A stretch of 50,962 nucleotides of DNA from a virus. The notes beneath the pieces were generated by a model. The model was not told the DNA's origin and searched no databases. It saw nothing but the letters and a program-made list of their open reading frames with translations. Shown here piece after piece: positions 40,151 to 48,405 of the stretch; the stretch's first letter is position 1; every line of letters begins with the position of its first letter. The translations under genes were made by a program, and so were the position numbers. The stretch lies in IMG/VR virus record IMGVR_UViG_3300046512_000126, positions 1 through 50,962 of that record; one strand, given 5' to 3'.

Positions 40151-41068
40151 ATGAACGAACTCATTCAAATGCCGGTTCGCGAGAGCGCCGGCCTGACCGC
40201 AGCCGAGGTTCACCGCTTCTCGGCTGTCGAGATTCGCCAGCGTGTGAACCTGGTGCAGGAAGTGATGCAAGGCATCATGAAGCGCGAGACGCACTACGGC
40301 ACGATCCCGGGCACCCCGAAGCCAACCCTGTACAAGCCGGGCGCCGAAGTCCTGTGTGTCACCTTTCGGGTTGCGCAGGAATACCGTATCGAAGACCTGT
40401 CGAACGACAGCACTGCGCGCTACCGCGTGACTTGCGTCGGGCGTCACCAAACCACTGGCGTGGTGCTGGGCGAAGGTGTCGGCGAATGCTCATCCGGCGA
40501 GGAGAAATACAAGTGGCGCGGCGCTGCCTGCAAGGCCGAACTCGACGCCACTCCCGAAAACATGCGCCGGAAGAAGTTCTACAAAAACGGCAACTCGGTA
40601 GACCAGGTCCGTACCGAGCCCGCCGATCTGGCTAACACCATCCTGAAGATGGCTTGCAAGCGAGCCATGATCGCGATGACGCTCAACGTCACCGCCGCCT
40701 CAGACATCTTCACGCAGGACATCGAAGACCTGCCGGAGGAGCTTAGACCTCAGGAGCAGGCGCACCAGCCCGCCCAGGCACCGACCGACCCTGAACTGGC
40801 GAAAAAATGGGTTGATCAGGCACTGGCCGCTGCAACGCCGGAATCACTGACCGAGGTATGGAAGACCGGCGTGAAAGAGATTCAGGGCCTGAAAGACATG
40901 CAGGCCTATGACTCATTCAAGGCTGCTGTCGGGGCCCGCGGCGCCGAACTCAAGGCGGCAGCAGAAGCTAAGCCTGACCCGGAGCCTGAACCAGCCGCTG
41001 ATGACTTCGGCGCCCCACTTGAAACCCCATCCGACGACGAAGTCGAGTTTGAGGAGGTATCGGAATGA
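40151..41068 (+). CDS. Probable single-strand annealing protein, unrecognised family
   Basis: This 305-residue protein contains RETHYGTIPGTPKPTLYKPG, TARYRVTCVGRHQTTGVVLG, GEGVGECSSGEEKYKWRG and a central LANTILKMACKRAMIAM helix. The last 40 residues are acidic and Pro-rich, like tails that contact partner proteins. It overlaps the YqaJ exonuclease gene by four bases; such nucleases are nearly always paired with an annealing protein. It is not recognisably Red-beta, RecT or Erf. Confidence 0.7.
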   Translation: MNELIQMPVRESAGLTAAEVHRFSAVEIRQRVNLVQEVMQGIMKRETHYGTIPGTPKPTLYKPGAEVLCVTFRVAQEYRIEDLSNDSTARYRVTCVGRHQTTGVVLGEGVGECSSGEEKYKWRGAACKAELDATPENMRRKKFYKNGNSVDQVRTEPADLANTILKMACKRAMIAMTLNVTAASDIFTQDIEDLPEELRPQEQAHQPAQAPTDPELAKKWVDQALAAATPESLTEVWKTGVKEIQGLKDMQAYDSFKAAVGARGAELKAAAEAKPDPEPEPAADDFGAPLETPSDDEVEFEEVSE

Positions 41069-41709
41069 TCATCGTCAATTGCGCCCAGGGCTCAGCCGAA
41101 TGGCATGAGGCCCGAGCCGGTGTGATCACCGCCAGCATGTTCGGTGACGCCCGGGCGAAGCTGAAATCAGGCCCAAACAAGGGCGAGCCGACAGCCAAGG
41201 CGCTTGATTACGCTTTCAAACTCGCCGTTGAACGCATAAGCGGTAAGCCACTTGATGGCGGCTTCGAGACTTGGCAGATGAAGCGCGGCCATGAACTTGA
41301 GCCAGAAGCTCGAATGGAACACGAAATCCAGACTGGCCTGATCGTTACTCAGGTTGGCCTGGTGAAAACCGACGACGGCGCATTTGGCGCCAGCGCGGAC
41401 GGCTTCATCGGCGAGGATGGCGGAAGCGAGTACAAATGCTTCCTTGCCCCTGAAAAGCTTCGCTCCTTCCACATCGATAACGACGCCAGCGAGATCATGG
41501 ATCAGGTTCAGGGCTGCATGTGGATCACCGGCCGCAAGTGGTGGCATATCGGAATGTACTGCCCAGACCTTCGCCCAGCTGGCCGCCAGCTCTGGTGGCA
41601 GGAGTTCAACCGCGACGACAACTACATCGAAAAGCTCGAAGAAGACCTCTGGCAATTCAAGCTGCTGGTGGATGAGTACGAGCAGAAGCTGAGGAGCAAA
41701 GCGGCATGA
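41065..41709 (+). CDS. YqaJ/lambda-Exo-type exonuclease
   Basis: This 214-residue protein has the YqaJ viral recombinase layout: SAEWHEARAGVITASMFGD at the start, MKRGHELEPEARMEHE, and the catalytic FGASADGFIGEDGGSEYKC (Asp, then Glu-x-Lys). It should digest the 5' strand of double-stranded ends and pass the 3' strand to the annealing protein. It overlaps both neighbours by four bases. Confidence 0.92.
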   Translation: MIIVNCAQGSAEWHEARAGVITASMFGDARAKLKSGPNKGEPTAKALDYAFKLAVERISGKPLDGGFETWQMKRGHELEPEARMEHEIQTGLIVTQVGLVKTDDGAFGASADGFIGEDGGSEYKCFLAPEKLRSFHIDNDASEIMDQVQGCMWITGRKWWHIGMYCPDLRPAGRQLWWQEFNRDDNYIEKLEEDLWQFKLLVDEYEQKLRSKAA

Positions 41710-42395
41710 TCAGCCTCGAGCTCAGCATGGTCCAACACAATCAGGCCGAGTCGGCCCGGCTCGCAGCCGCAATGAACGACTACCTGGCGCGCGGCGGTGT
41801 CATTCAGCAGCTGGAAGTCACCCGCTTCGTGCCGCAGCAGTTCAACGAGGAGTCGATCGTTCCCAGCGCCAAGGTCAGCAAGGCAGTCCATATCCAGAAA
41901 TCGGAGAAGGCTGCCGAATTCGAGCGGTCCATCGCCGAAAAGCTGAGGGCCTATATCGACCTCGGCGTCGCGGCGGCTTCCAAGGATCTGCACCTGGGCA
42001 CGAAGCGCTTGAACTACATCGCCGCCAACTACGGGATCGTGTTCAGGAGCCATGGCCACACCAGCGCACTGGCGGCCAAGCGCGAGCGCGAAGCGTCCCT
42101 GGTGCCCGACGTGAAGAAAGCCTTCGCAGAGGGAGCCACGCAGCAGGACGTGATTCGCAAGTACAGCATCACCAAAGACCGGCTGCGCCGCATGGCAAAG
42201 ACCCATGGCATCAAGCTGCCGGGATTCGTTGATGAGGCCGAAGATCGCAAGCTGATCGAGCGCATCACAGCCATTCGCGATCTTGGCTTGCCCCGGCGAA
42301 CCTGCGCGAAGCACTTGGGAATCGCTGGAAAGAAAGTCGACCGCATCGTCGAACAGTACGGTATCGACTATCCGCTACAGCGTGGCGGCCGATGA
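41706..42395 (+). CDS. Protein with repeated helix-turn-helix-like units
   Basis: This 229-residue protein contains three similar units: AYIDLGVAAASKDLHLGTKRL, AFAEGATQQDVIRKYSITKDR and IRDLGLPRRTCAKHLGIAGKK (each given in part). Each has a 'G/L-x-x-x-x-x-x-x-L/Y-x-I/L-x-x-x-R/K' pattern followed by a YGI or HGI. This suggests tandem DNA-binding helices, as in some phage regulators. The start overlaps the exonuclease stop. No precise family is known to me. Confidence 0.75.
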   Translation: MISLELSMVQHNQAESARLAAAMNDYLARGGVIQQLEVTRFVPQQFNEESIVPSAKVSKAVHIQKSEKAAEFERSIAEKLRAYIDLGVAAASKDLHLGTKRLNYIAANYGIVFRSHGHTSALAAKREREASLVPDVKKAFAEGATQQDVIRKYSITKDRLRRMAKTHGIKLPGFVDEAEDRKLIERITAIRDLGLPRRTCAKHLGIAGKKVDRIVEQYGIDYPLQRGGR

Positions 42396-42470
42396 AGCGC
42401 ACCCTGCCCCAGCGCCGGAAGCGCGAAGCACAACACCACCTGCCGCCCAGCGGTTTGATAGGAGAGAGTC

Positions 42471-42812
42471 ATGGCAGCCAGCCAAGCCGACCGCAGCGCG
42501 AAGGCTGCGAACAAGCGAAAGGAGAAAGGATCGGAGGAGCTACGGATGCATGCCATGCTCGGCACGCGGACAGCGCTCGCTGAGCTGATGGAATGGCACG
42601 GCATCAAGGAGCAGGGCGAGGCCATGACGCTGATGATTCATCATCTGCATGCGCTTGGGCCGCAGGGCTCGGCGCCATTCCTAACCGCACCGCGCCACGT
42701 TTTCGTACTCAAACAAAACGTGGCGCGACTTTTTGATCAGAAAAGCATGCTGATGCTTCAGAAAGACCCGGGCGACGAAATTATCGCTCCGTTATCAATG
42801 GTCTCTCCCTAG
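42471..42812 (+). CDS. Small RHH-like protein
   Basis: This 113-residue protein has a basic N-terminus (SQADRSAKAANKRKEKG), then a strand-helix-helix pattern (LRMHAMLGTRTALAELMEWHG, with EAMTLMIHHLHALG). Such layout suits an RHH DNA-binding protein. The ATG has GGAGAGAG upstream. Its 3' end overlaps the convergent gene at 42781. Confidence 0.75.
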   Translation: MAASQADRSAKAANKRKEKGSEELRMHAMLGTRTALAELMEWHGIKEQGEAMTLMIHHLHALGPQGSAPFLTAPRHVFVLKQNVARLFDQKSMLMLQKDPGDEIIAPLSMVSP

Positions 42813-42996
42813 AGCAGAAGTTTGACCACTCTCCGGCCGCTGTTTGAGCCTCGTTTTCGAGCTCCCAATATCGGTCATAGGCGTCAGGGCCTTTTAGCTC
42901 AGGGTCGTTTTGCAAAAATGCTTTAACTGCATCCAGTTTTTCGCCGAATACATCGGATAACCGGCTTGCTTCGCGGAAATACTCGCTGCGCTTCAT
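42781..42996 (-). CDS. Small hypothetical protein, opposite strand
   Basis: This 71-residue protein starts at an ATG with GGAGTG upstream. It is helical and charged (SEYFREASRLSDVFGEKLDAV, then a YWELENEAQTAAGEW end). It is transcribed against the pL operon, overlapping the previous gene's 3' end by 32 bases. Function unknown. Confidence 0.68.
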   Translation of the reverse strand: MKRSEYFREASRLSDVFGEKLDAVKAFLQNDPELKGPDAYDRYWELENEAQTAAGEWSNFCSRERPLITER

Positions 42997-43050
42997 TTTC
43001 ACTCCTTGACCCGGCCCCATGCCGGTCACCACGTATAGCCCACCACCAAC

Positions 43051-43374
43051 CTATTCGCCATTGTCTGGTGAAATATTTAGGCCTGATCTAATCGGCTGAA
43101 TACTCCAGGTATCTTCACGACCGAGTACGGCGGTGTGAATCCGCTTATCGTGGTGACAAAGTTCTACCACGCGATCAGGCGTCAGATTCAACGCTCCGGC
43201 AATGGCACGCGTCGTCCTGCGGGTTTTCGCGCCCGGCTTCTTTGATTCGGAAACGAGCCAATCGTAAATCGACTTAGAGTCTCGATAATCGCTGTAAACC
43301 TGGCTGGCTTTTTGGACTACCAAAACAAGCCCACCGCCTACAACGCCAGACACTAACTCACTCCATTCAGACAT
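43051..43374 (-). CDS. Membrane-anchored hypothetical protein, opposite strand
   Basis: This 107-residue protein has an N-terminal hydrophobic segment (ELVSGVVGGGLVLVVQKASQV). A helical basic region resembling a helix-turn-helix (KTRRTTRAIAGALNLTPDRVV) follows. The ATG at 43374 has GGGAG upstream. It lies against the pL operon, divergent from the methyltransferase gene, and may be a lysogen-expressed moron. Confidence 0.65.
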   Translation of the reverse strand: MSEWSELVSGVVGGGLVLVVQKASQVYSDYRDSKSIYDWLVSESKKPGAKTRRTTRAIAGALNLTPDRVVELCHHDKRIHTAVLGREDTWSIQPIRSGLNISPDNGE

Positions 43375-43439
43375 ACGTACTTCTCCCTTCCTGTGGAGCG
43401 GTAAGCGTAGGCCAACTTCACTTCGCATGGAATCGACCC

Positions 43440-44558
43440 ATGAGCCAGCAGCACCAGATTCTGGTTGGCGACTGCATCGAGATGATGCGGACGCTTCCGA
43501 ATAAGTCAGTTCACACCTGTGTGACCAGCCCGCCCTACTTCGGCCTGCGCGACTACGGCGTCGAGGGTCAGATCGGCCTGGAGGAATCGCCGGCCGAGTT
43601 TCTTGCCCGCTTGGTCGCCGTGTTCCGCGAGGTGCGCCGAGTGCTGCGCGACGACGGTACGATCTGGGTAAACATGGGCGACAGCTACGCCGGCAGTTGG
43701 GGAGCGCAAGGCAGGCCTCAAGGCGATGGCCAAATGTCAGGGCGCAGCGTCACTTCGGCCCGGCAGATCAACGAGCACCCACGGTTCAAATCCGGTACCG
43801 GTGTGCGCGGCCGCGAGATGGGCATGAAGTCGAAAGACCTGATGGGCATGCCGTGGCGCCTTGCCTTCGCGCTACAGGATGACGGTTGGTATCTGCGGCA
43901 GGACATCATCTGGAACAAGCCGAACCCGATGCCTGAAAGCGTGCGGGATCGGTGCACGAAGTCGCATGAGTACATCTTTCTGCTGAGCAAATCGAAGAAG
44001 TACTACTTCGACCAGGCCGCCATTCTCGAACCCTGCTCGCCCAACACTCACGCCCGGCTGTCTCAGGACGTTCAGGCGCAGATCGGCAGCGAGCGCGCCA
44101 ACGGCGGGGCTAAGAGCAACGGCAATATGAAGGCAACGGCCAGGAAGTCGAACGGCGTCGGCTGGGGCCATGGCACTGACGCCGATGAACGCCAGCGCGG
44201 CAGGATCAAGGACAACGAGTCGATGAACTCAGCCCCCGCGATCATGCCAACCGAGCGAAACAAGCGCAGCGTTTGGACTGTGGCCACACACAGCTTTAAA
44301 GGCGCCCACTTCGCCACATTCCCGCCTGACCTGATCCGGCCTTGCATTCTGGCCGGCGCGCCGCGGGGCGGTGTGGTGCTCGACCCGTTCGGCGGTGCCG
44401 GTACCACTTCGCTGGTATCAATGCAGGAAGGCCGGCGGTCGATCCTGTGTGAGCTGAATCCGGAATATGCGGCAATGGCTCGGGCACGAATCGAAGCAGC
44501 CTGGCTGGACGGCGCGGCGCAGATGGATGTTTTCCACGACGCAAATCCGGCCGCTTGA
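43440..44558 (+). CDS. Amino-type DNA methyltransferase (N6A or N4C)
   Basis: This 372-residue protein has motif IV TSPPYFGLRDYG at residues 29-40 and the AdoMet-binding motif I (VVLDPFGGAGTT) near residue 320, an order seen in class beta enzymes. The central region (about 80-290) is the probable target-recognition part. The SPPY form is compatible with N4-cytosine or N6-adenine methylation. No restriction enzyme gene is adjacent, so it is an orphan enzyme, likely for anti-restriction or regulation. Confidence 0.92.
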   Translation: MSQQHQILVGDCIEMMRTLPNKSVHTCVTSPPYFGLRDYGVEGQIGLEESPAEFLARLVAVFREVRRVLRDDGTIWVNMGDSYAGSWGAQGRPQGDGQMSGRSVTSARQINEHPRFKSGTGVRGREMGMKSKDLMGMPWRLAFALQDDGWYLRQDIIWNKPNPMPESVRDRCTKSHEYIFLLSKSKKYYFDQAAILEPCSPNTHARLSQDVQAQIGSERANGGAKSNGNMKATARKSNGVGWGHGTDADERQRGRIKDNESMNSAPAIMPTERNKRSVWTVATHSFKGAHFATFPPDLIRPCILAGAPRGGVVLDPFGGAGTTSLVSMQEGRRSILCELNPEYAAMARARIEAAWLDGAAQMDVFHDANPAA

Positions 44559-44846
44559 TCAACCGCCGCTATCCATCCCGCCTCCTCCATATGTTGCAGT
44601 CAGTGGCACATCAGAAGTTTCAGGATCAAGGTAAATGTCTTGGATTCTTCCGTCCTCATTCAAAAAAACCGTGATTCTGCCAGGTTCGATATCCGCAGTT
44701 GTGGAATCTCCATACCGCACTAAGCGGCATTTTCTTCCGATCAAATCCTTGATGGTCATCGGTATCCCCGAAAGGGGGAATGGCACCGGCCGGTTGTCCT
44801 TCCATGGCCATACGTGTGAACCACCACCATCACCTCCTCCGCTCAT
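44559..44846 (-). CDS. Peptidase inhibitor I78-like protein
   Basis: This 95-residue protein has a Gly-rich start (MSGGGDGGGSH) and an I78-like core: LIGRKCRLVRYGDSTTADIE, then PGRITVFLNEDGRIQDIYLD. I78 inhibitors bind serine proteases; the members are small and often secreted, but no signal peptide is seen here. The ATG has GGAGGTTG upstream. Its stop touches the methyltransferase stop. A phage-borne copy is unusual. Confidence 0.72.
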   Translation of the reverse strand: MSGGGDGGGSHVWPWKDNRPVPFPLSGIPMTIKDLIGRKCRLVRYGDSTTADIEPGRITVFLNEDGRIQDIYLDPETSDVPLTATYGGGGMDSGG

Positions 44847-44928
44847 CGCAACCTCCAAAAAATGAATTGCCAGCGAGAGTAGAGAGCAAAGCCCACTTTC
44901 ACGAATCACGCCACTGGCGAGGATCAGC

Positions 44929-45111
44929 ATGAACACCTACAGGCACACCTTTGCGGCCGTCTGCCCTGCCGACGGCGACATGATTGTCTACCGGCTCGAA
45001 ATTAAGTCGTCAGCGATGATCCACGTCGAGCACATAAAGGCTGCGACGGCACTGATTGAAACTGGCTGGCATGAACAGCTCGCCGAGCTGGCAGCGAGAG
45101 ACACAGGTTGA
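44929..45111 (+). CDS. 60-residue hypothetical protein
   Basis: The ATG has GAGGATC upstream. The peptide reads RHTFAAVCPADGDMIVYRLE, then a helix (KAATALIETGWHEQLAELAA). This beta-then-helix pattern looks real. It lies in the pL direction between two opposite-strand genes. Function unknown. Confidence 0.65.
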   Translation: MNTYRHTFAAVCPADGDMIVYRLEIKSSAMIHVEHIKAATALIETGWHEQLAELAARDTG

Positions 45112-45160
45112 AATGGTGCTTGCCCGCCTTGCTCGCTCAGTTGAAATTAGAATGCGTAAA

Positions 45161-45748
45161 TTAATAATTGCAGGGATTCGCATCCTCACGCTGAAAAATA
45201 GACTTATTATCTACCTTCAACGAAAACTTTTGCGATGAAACAAAGCCCCCAGCAAAAAGCCCCGACTTTATACACGTCCCTGCAAACCATAACTGTACGC
45301 TGTGAACTTCACCGTATACATCGACTGACTTCACTATAGCTGCCACGTAGACCGGACGCGGCTTTTTACTCTTACCAGCCATTTCTACAACAGGCGTTTT
45401 TATTTCGACTAACTCCATTTCTCCTTTATCTAGAACAAATGGTGTGCTTTTCGCAGAGGTTGATCCATCAGTATAAGACATATAACCATCACCCCCCATA
45501 TCTTCACTCACCACCATCGTTATTTCACTTATCAAATATGGCAGGGTTCCTCCGTTCGCGAGTACCATTTTCACATTTAATTTTTTCAAATCACCTGACG
45601 GACCATCAAAATCAACAATCCTGACGGTAACAGCATCTGTTTCGTGAGCCGACAAATACAAACTACCAGCGGAAACTAACAAAGCTATGAAAGACAGCAG
45701 CATCGCTATGTCATCTTTTTTTGAACGTAACCAATTTAGAACGTTCAT
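45161..45748 (-). CDS. Membrane-anchored protein with periplasmic beta domain
   Basis: This 195-residue protein has one N-terminal membrane segment (IAMLLSFIALLVSAGSLYLS, residues about 14-33). The rest is beta-rich, with VRIVDFDGPSGDLKKLNVKM and VYVAAIVKSVDVYGEVHSV, resembling an Ig-like or C2-like sandwich. The ATG at 45748 has GGAG upstream; a GTG at 45763 is possible. It is A/T-richer than its neighbours and runs against the pL operon. It is a candidate moron of unknown function. Confidence 0.7.
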   Translation of the reverse strand: MNVLNWLRSKKDDIAMLLSFIALLVSAGSLYLSAHETDAVTVRIVDFDGPSGDLKKLNVKMVLANGGTLPYLISEITMVVSEDMGGDGYMSYTDGSTSAKSTPFVLDKGEMELVEIKTPVVEMAGKSKKPRPVYVAAIVKSVDVYGEVHSVQLWFAGTCIKSGLFAGGFVSSQKFSLKVDNKSIFQREDANPCNY

Positions 45749-45797
45749 CGACGTTTTCTCCACTTACCTTTTAAAACTATACAATGGTGACTAAATA

Positions 45798-46715
45798 ATG
45801 GCCACGGCTATAGATCTGTTTGCCGGCCTCGGTGGATGGTCCACCGGTGCCCGCGCAGCGGGTGTCGAAGTACTCTGGGCCGCCAACCACTGGCCGGTCG
45901 CGGTAGAGTGGCACAGCGCGAACCACCCGGACACTCAGCACATCTGCCAAGACCTGCACCAGGCGGACTGGACCAAGGTGCCGAGTCACGACATCTTGCT
46001 GGCCTCGCCCTGCTGCCAAGGCCACTCCAAGGCGCGCGGCAAGTCGTCCGGAAATCCGCAGCACGACTCAAGCCGGTCCACGGCCTGGGCAGTTGTCTCG
46101 GCGCTGGAGTTTCACAGACCCGAAGCGGCCATCGTCGAGAACGTTCCTGAGTTCGTGGACTGGGCGCTGTATCCGGCGTGGCTGTCGGCCATGCGCTCGC
46201 TGGGATATCAGGTCGCGCCACACATAGTCGATTGTGCAGATCTGGGCGTACCTCAGAACCGGGTCCGCATGTTCCTCGTCTGCACACGAAGCGCGGCGCC
46301 GCTGATGCTCGACCTCAGGCCAGAGCGTCACACCGCGGCGAATTCGTTCATCGATTTGGAAGCCGGCCGCTGGGCTGATATCGAACGCCCAGGGCGAGCC
46401 GCCGCAACGCTGGAACGGGTGAAGGCCGGTCGCGCAGCATATGGCGATCAGTTCCTGTTCAGCTACTACGGCAACACCCGCAGCGGCCGCGCCCTCACCC
46501 GCCCTATCGGCACCATCACTACGCGGGACCGCTGGGCAATCGTGAACGGCGACAAGATGCGGATGCTCACGGCCAACGAGAACTTGCTGGCCATGTCCTT
46601 CCCCGCCAACACCAAGCGTCCGGACAGCCATCGCCTGACGGTGCACATGGCTGGCAACGCGGTTCCCCCGCTCGCCGGCCAGCGCGTGATCGAAGCGCTG
46701 ATGGCCGCCGTTTAA
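45798..46715 (+). CDS. C5-cytosine DNA methyltransferase
   Basis: This 305-residue protein has the C5-methyltransferase motifs in order: I (IDLFAGLGG, residues 5-13), IV (SPCCQGHS with catalytic Cys72), VI (ENV, 114-116), VIII (QNRVRMF) and X (HMAGNAVPP). The region between VIII and X is short, so the target-recognition domain is small. No partner endonuclease is seen. With the amino methyltransferase it probably protects phage DNA against host restriction. Confidence 0.93.
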   Translation: MATAIDLFAGLGGWSTGARAAGVEVLWAANHWPVAVEWHSANHPDTQHICQDLHQADWTKVPSHDILLASPCCQGHSKARGKSSGNPQHDSSRSTAWAVVSALEFHRPEAAIVENVPEFVDWALYPAWLSAMRSLGYQVAPHIVDCADLGVPQNRVRMFLVCTRSAAPLMLDLRPERHTAANSFIDLEAGRWADIERPGRAAATLERVKAGRAAYGDQFLFSYYGNTRSGRALTRPIGTITTRDRWAIVNGDKMRMLTANENLLAMSFPANTKRPDSHRLTVHMAGNAVPPLAGQRVIEALMAAV

Positions 46716-46741
46716 GAAGCCAAGGGTATTATTCTCTGGCC

Positions 46742-47437
46742 CTACTTTCTTGATTCCATTTCAAGTTCGTCTAGCTCCTTCATCCAACGAACTAAAAGCT
46801 CGTGATTTGCGAAAGCCTTGCTTCGATAGCTTAACCAATCAGGTTGATGAACCGTTCTAGACTCAATGGCATTAGCTACAAATTCACCATAATTGGCAAC
46901 CTCCCTCAATCCAATGACGAAGAACACCATTTCATTAGAAATAGCAGTCACGGGGATTTCTCTAAGCATCGACGCTGCCTGTTTTAACTCGTGAAGCAAA
47001 GAATCCTCGCGCGCTCCGCTCAATGGCCCGCCGAATAAAGAATATGAAGGGCGAATGTAGACCTTCAGTCTCTTATATAAGCTTTCCATATGATGCATTA
47101 AGGCATAGGTAGCATTGCGACCATCGAGACGCTCTCGCAGTGCAGCTGCTCTGCTTTCAGTCTGTTGCTGGCGACTTTGAAAGTAAGGTAGCGCTATCGC
47201 AACGGCAATGGCTATGAACGCACCTATTGCTTGGACCCATCCAGCTGAGTCTGCTGGCAGCCAGCCATCACGAACCCAGTACGCAACTGATCCTACAAGC
47301 AGCCAAAGAATCGCCCCTATAGCCATAAGACCCCAAAGTAACCAAATGGAGTAGCGAGCGATTCGTTCTGAGAAATTTCCGTCCAACAACATCTCCTCCA
47401 TAAATTCTTTGCAAACACTACCATCCGACCACCTCAA
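46742..47437 (-). CDS. Two-helix membrane protein with cytoplasmic helical domain
   Basis: This 231-residue protein has two membrane segments (YSIWLLWGLMAIGAILWLLVG and WVQAIGAFIAIAVAIALPYF). A helical region with a coiled start (QSRQQQTESRAAALRERLDG) follows and fills the rest. The start chosen is a TTG with GGAGG at good spacing; internal ATGs at 47401 and 47392 are alternatives. The ribosome site lies inside a palindrome (47439-47456). The gene opposes the pL operon and is a moron candidate. Confidence 0.7.
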   Translation of the reverse strand: MRWSDGSVCKEFMEEMLLDGNFSERIARYSIWLLWGLMAIGAILWLLVGSVAYWVRDGWLPADSAGWVQAIGAFIAIAVAIALPYFQSRQQQTESRAAALRERLDGRNATYALMHHMESLYKRLKVYIRPSYSLFGGPLSGAREDSLLHELKQAASMLREIPVTAISNEMVFFVIGLREVANYGEFVANAIESRTVHQPDWLSYRSKAFANHELLVRWMKELDELEMESRK

Positions 47438-47438
47438 A

Positions 47439-47484
47439 GTAACCTCCAGAGGTTACATCTCGAAAAGTAACCTGATTGGGTTAC
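47439..47484. repeat. Two tandem 18-bp palindromes in a divergent promoter region
   Basis: GTAACCTCCAGAGGTTAC (47439-47456) and GTAACCTGATTGGGTTAC (47467-47484) share GTAACC-N6-GGTTAC, 28 bp apart. They occupy the gap between the membrane protein gene (46742-47437) and the DUF4406 gene. They look like paired operators. The first covers the Shine-Dalgarno sequence of the leftward gene and could also fold in RNA. Confidence 0.75.
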
Positions 47485-47496
47485 AGGGATATCGCC

Positions 47497-48405
47497 ATGC
47501 CAACAGAAACTCAAATTGATCTTCTAAAGCCGATGGCCTACGTCACCCGTGAAGACGCTCGCAACCTGGAAGCCGGGATCGCGGACTGCATACTGATGAT
47601 GCGGGAACAGACCGGGCGCTTCGAACGGCCAGTGTACGCCCGCCCAGAAAAAACAGGCTCCGCGGTAAAGGGCTTTGGATGTCCTGTACCAACTGCGGCA
47701 GAGCGTGCAGGCCGTATCTACGTGGCTGGACCAATGAGCGGAATTCCAGACTTCAACTTTCCAGTATTTAACGCAGCGGCTGCGATGCTTCGCGAGAACG
47801 GCTGGACGGTAGAAAATCCGGCCGAGCACTCATTGGCTGACAATCTGGAATGGTCCGACTACATGGCGTACGACCTGACTCGCCTCGGTTTGTGTGGGTC
47901 GATCTACCTGCTACCGGGCTGGAGCAAATCTAAGGGCGCCACTATCGAGAAGAACCTGGCTGAAGCGCTAGGGATGAAAATTCAGTTCGATCCTAACGCA
48001 GAGCAGGCCGCTGATGCCGCGCCTGTTCCACCTTCTGGCGGGGAGGTTCAGCTGCCTCGTCCAGTTATGAAGCTTGAAGCGGAAAAGCTTTTGGGTAGAG
48101 ATGGCGAATATGCAGTCAGTTTCGAGAGACCAGGCTGGCTGCAGCAGTGCAGGGAAAAAGGCGGGACTTACCCTCTGTACCCGGGCGACGAGGTACAGCA
48201 GATTTTTACGCGCCTTCAGGCCGAGAACGCCGCACTCCAGCAGCGCTTGAACGTCGCCGATCAGCGCGTCGACGATCTTGAATCCGACATCGCCACAGCG
48301 CGAGAACTCCTGAAGCACGGTAGCTCGCCAACCCCTGCGCATTGCGAATCGGTCTTGGATTTCCTCGCCGGCCAATCCGCGCCAACCGCTAAGCCCCACG
48401 AATAA
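47497..48405 (+). CDS. DUF4406-containing protein
   Basis: This 302-residue protein has a DUF4406 domain at about residues 70-165: RIYVAGPMSGIPDFNFPVFN, GWTVENPAEHS, YDLTRLGLCGSIYLLPGWSKS and KGATIEKNLAEALG. This is the fold of nucleoside 2-deoxyribosyltransferases. The C-terminal part has a coiled coil (LQAENAALQQRLNVADQRV). A role in nucleotide metabolism or DNA base change is possible. The ATG at 47497 is preferred over a TTG upstream. Confidence 0.82.
   Translation: MPTETQIDLLKPMAYVTREDARNLEAGIADCILMMREQTGRFERPVYARPEKTGSAVKGFGCPVPTAAERAGRIYVAGPMSGIPDFNFPVFNAAAAMLRENGWTVENPAEHSLADNLEWSDYMAYDLTRLGLCGSIYLLPGWSKSKGATIEKNLAEALGMKIQFDPNAEQAADAAPVPPSGGEVQLPRPVMKLEAEKLLGRDGEYAVSFERPGWLQQCREKGGTYPLYPGDEVQQIFTRLQAENAALQQRLNVADQRVDDLESDIATARELLKHGSSPTPAHCESVLDFLAGQSAPTAKPHE

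Noticed and set aside
42392-42583. 63-codon plus-strand ORF whose start overlaps the HTH-repeat gene stop
   Set aside because: Although the start overlap is neat, more than half of it is a shadow of the RHH-like gene at 42471, which has a better ribosome site and sequence.
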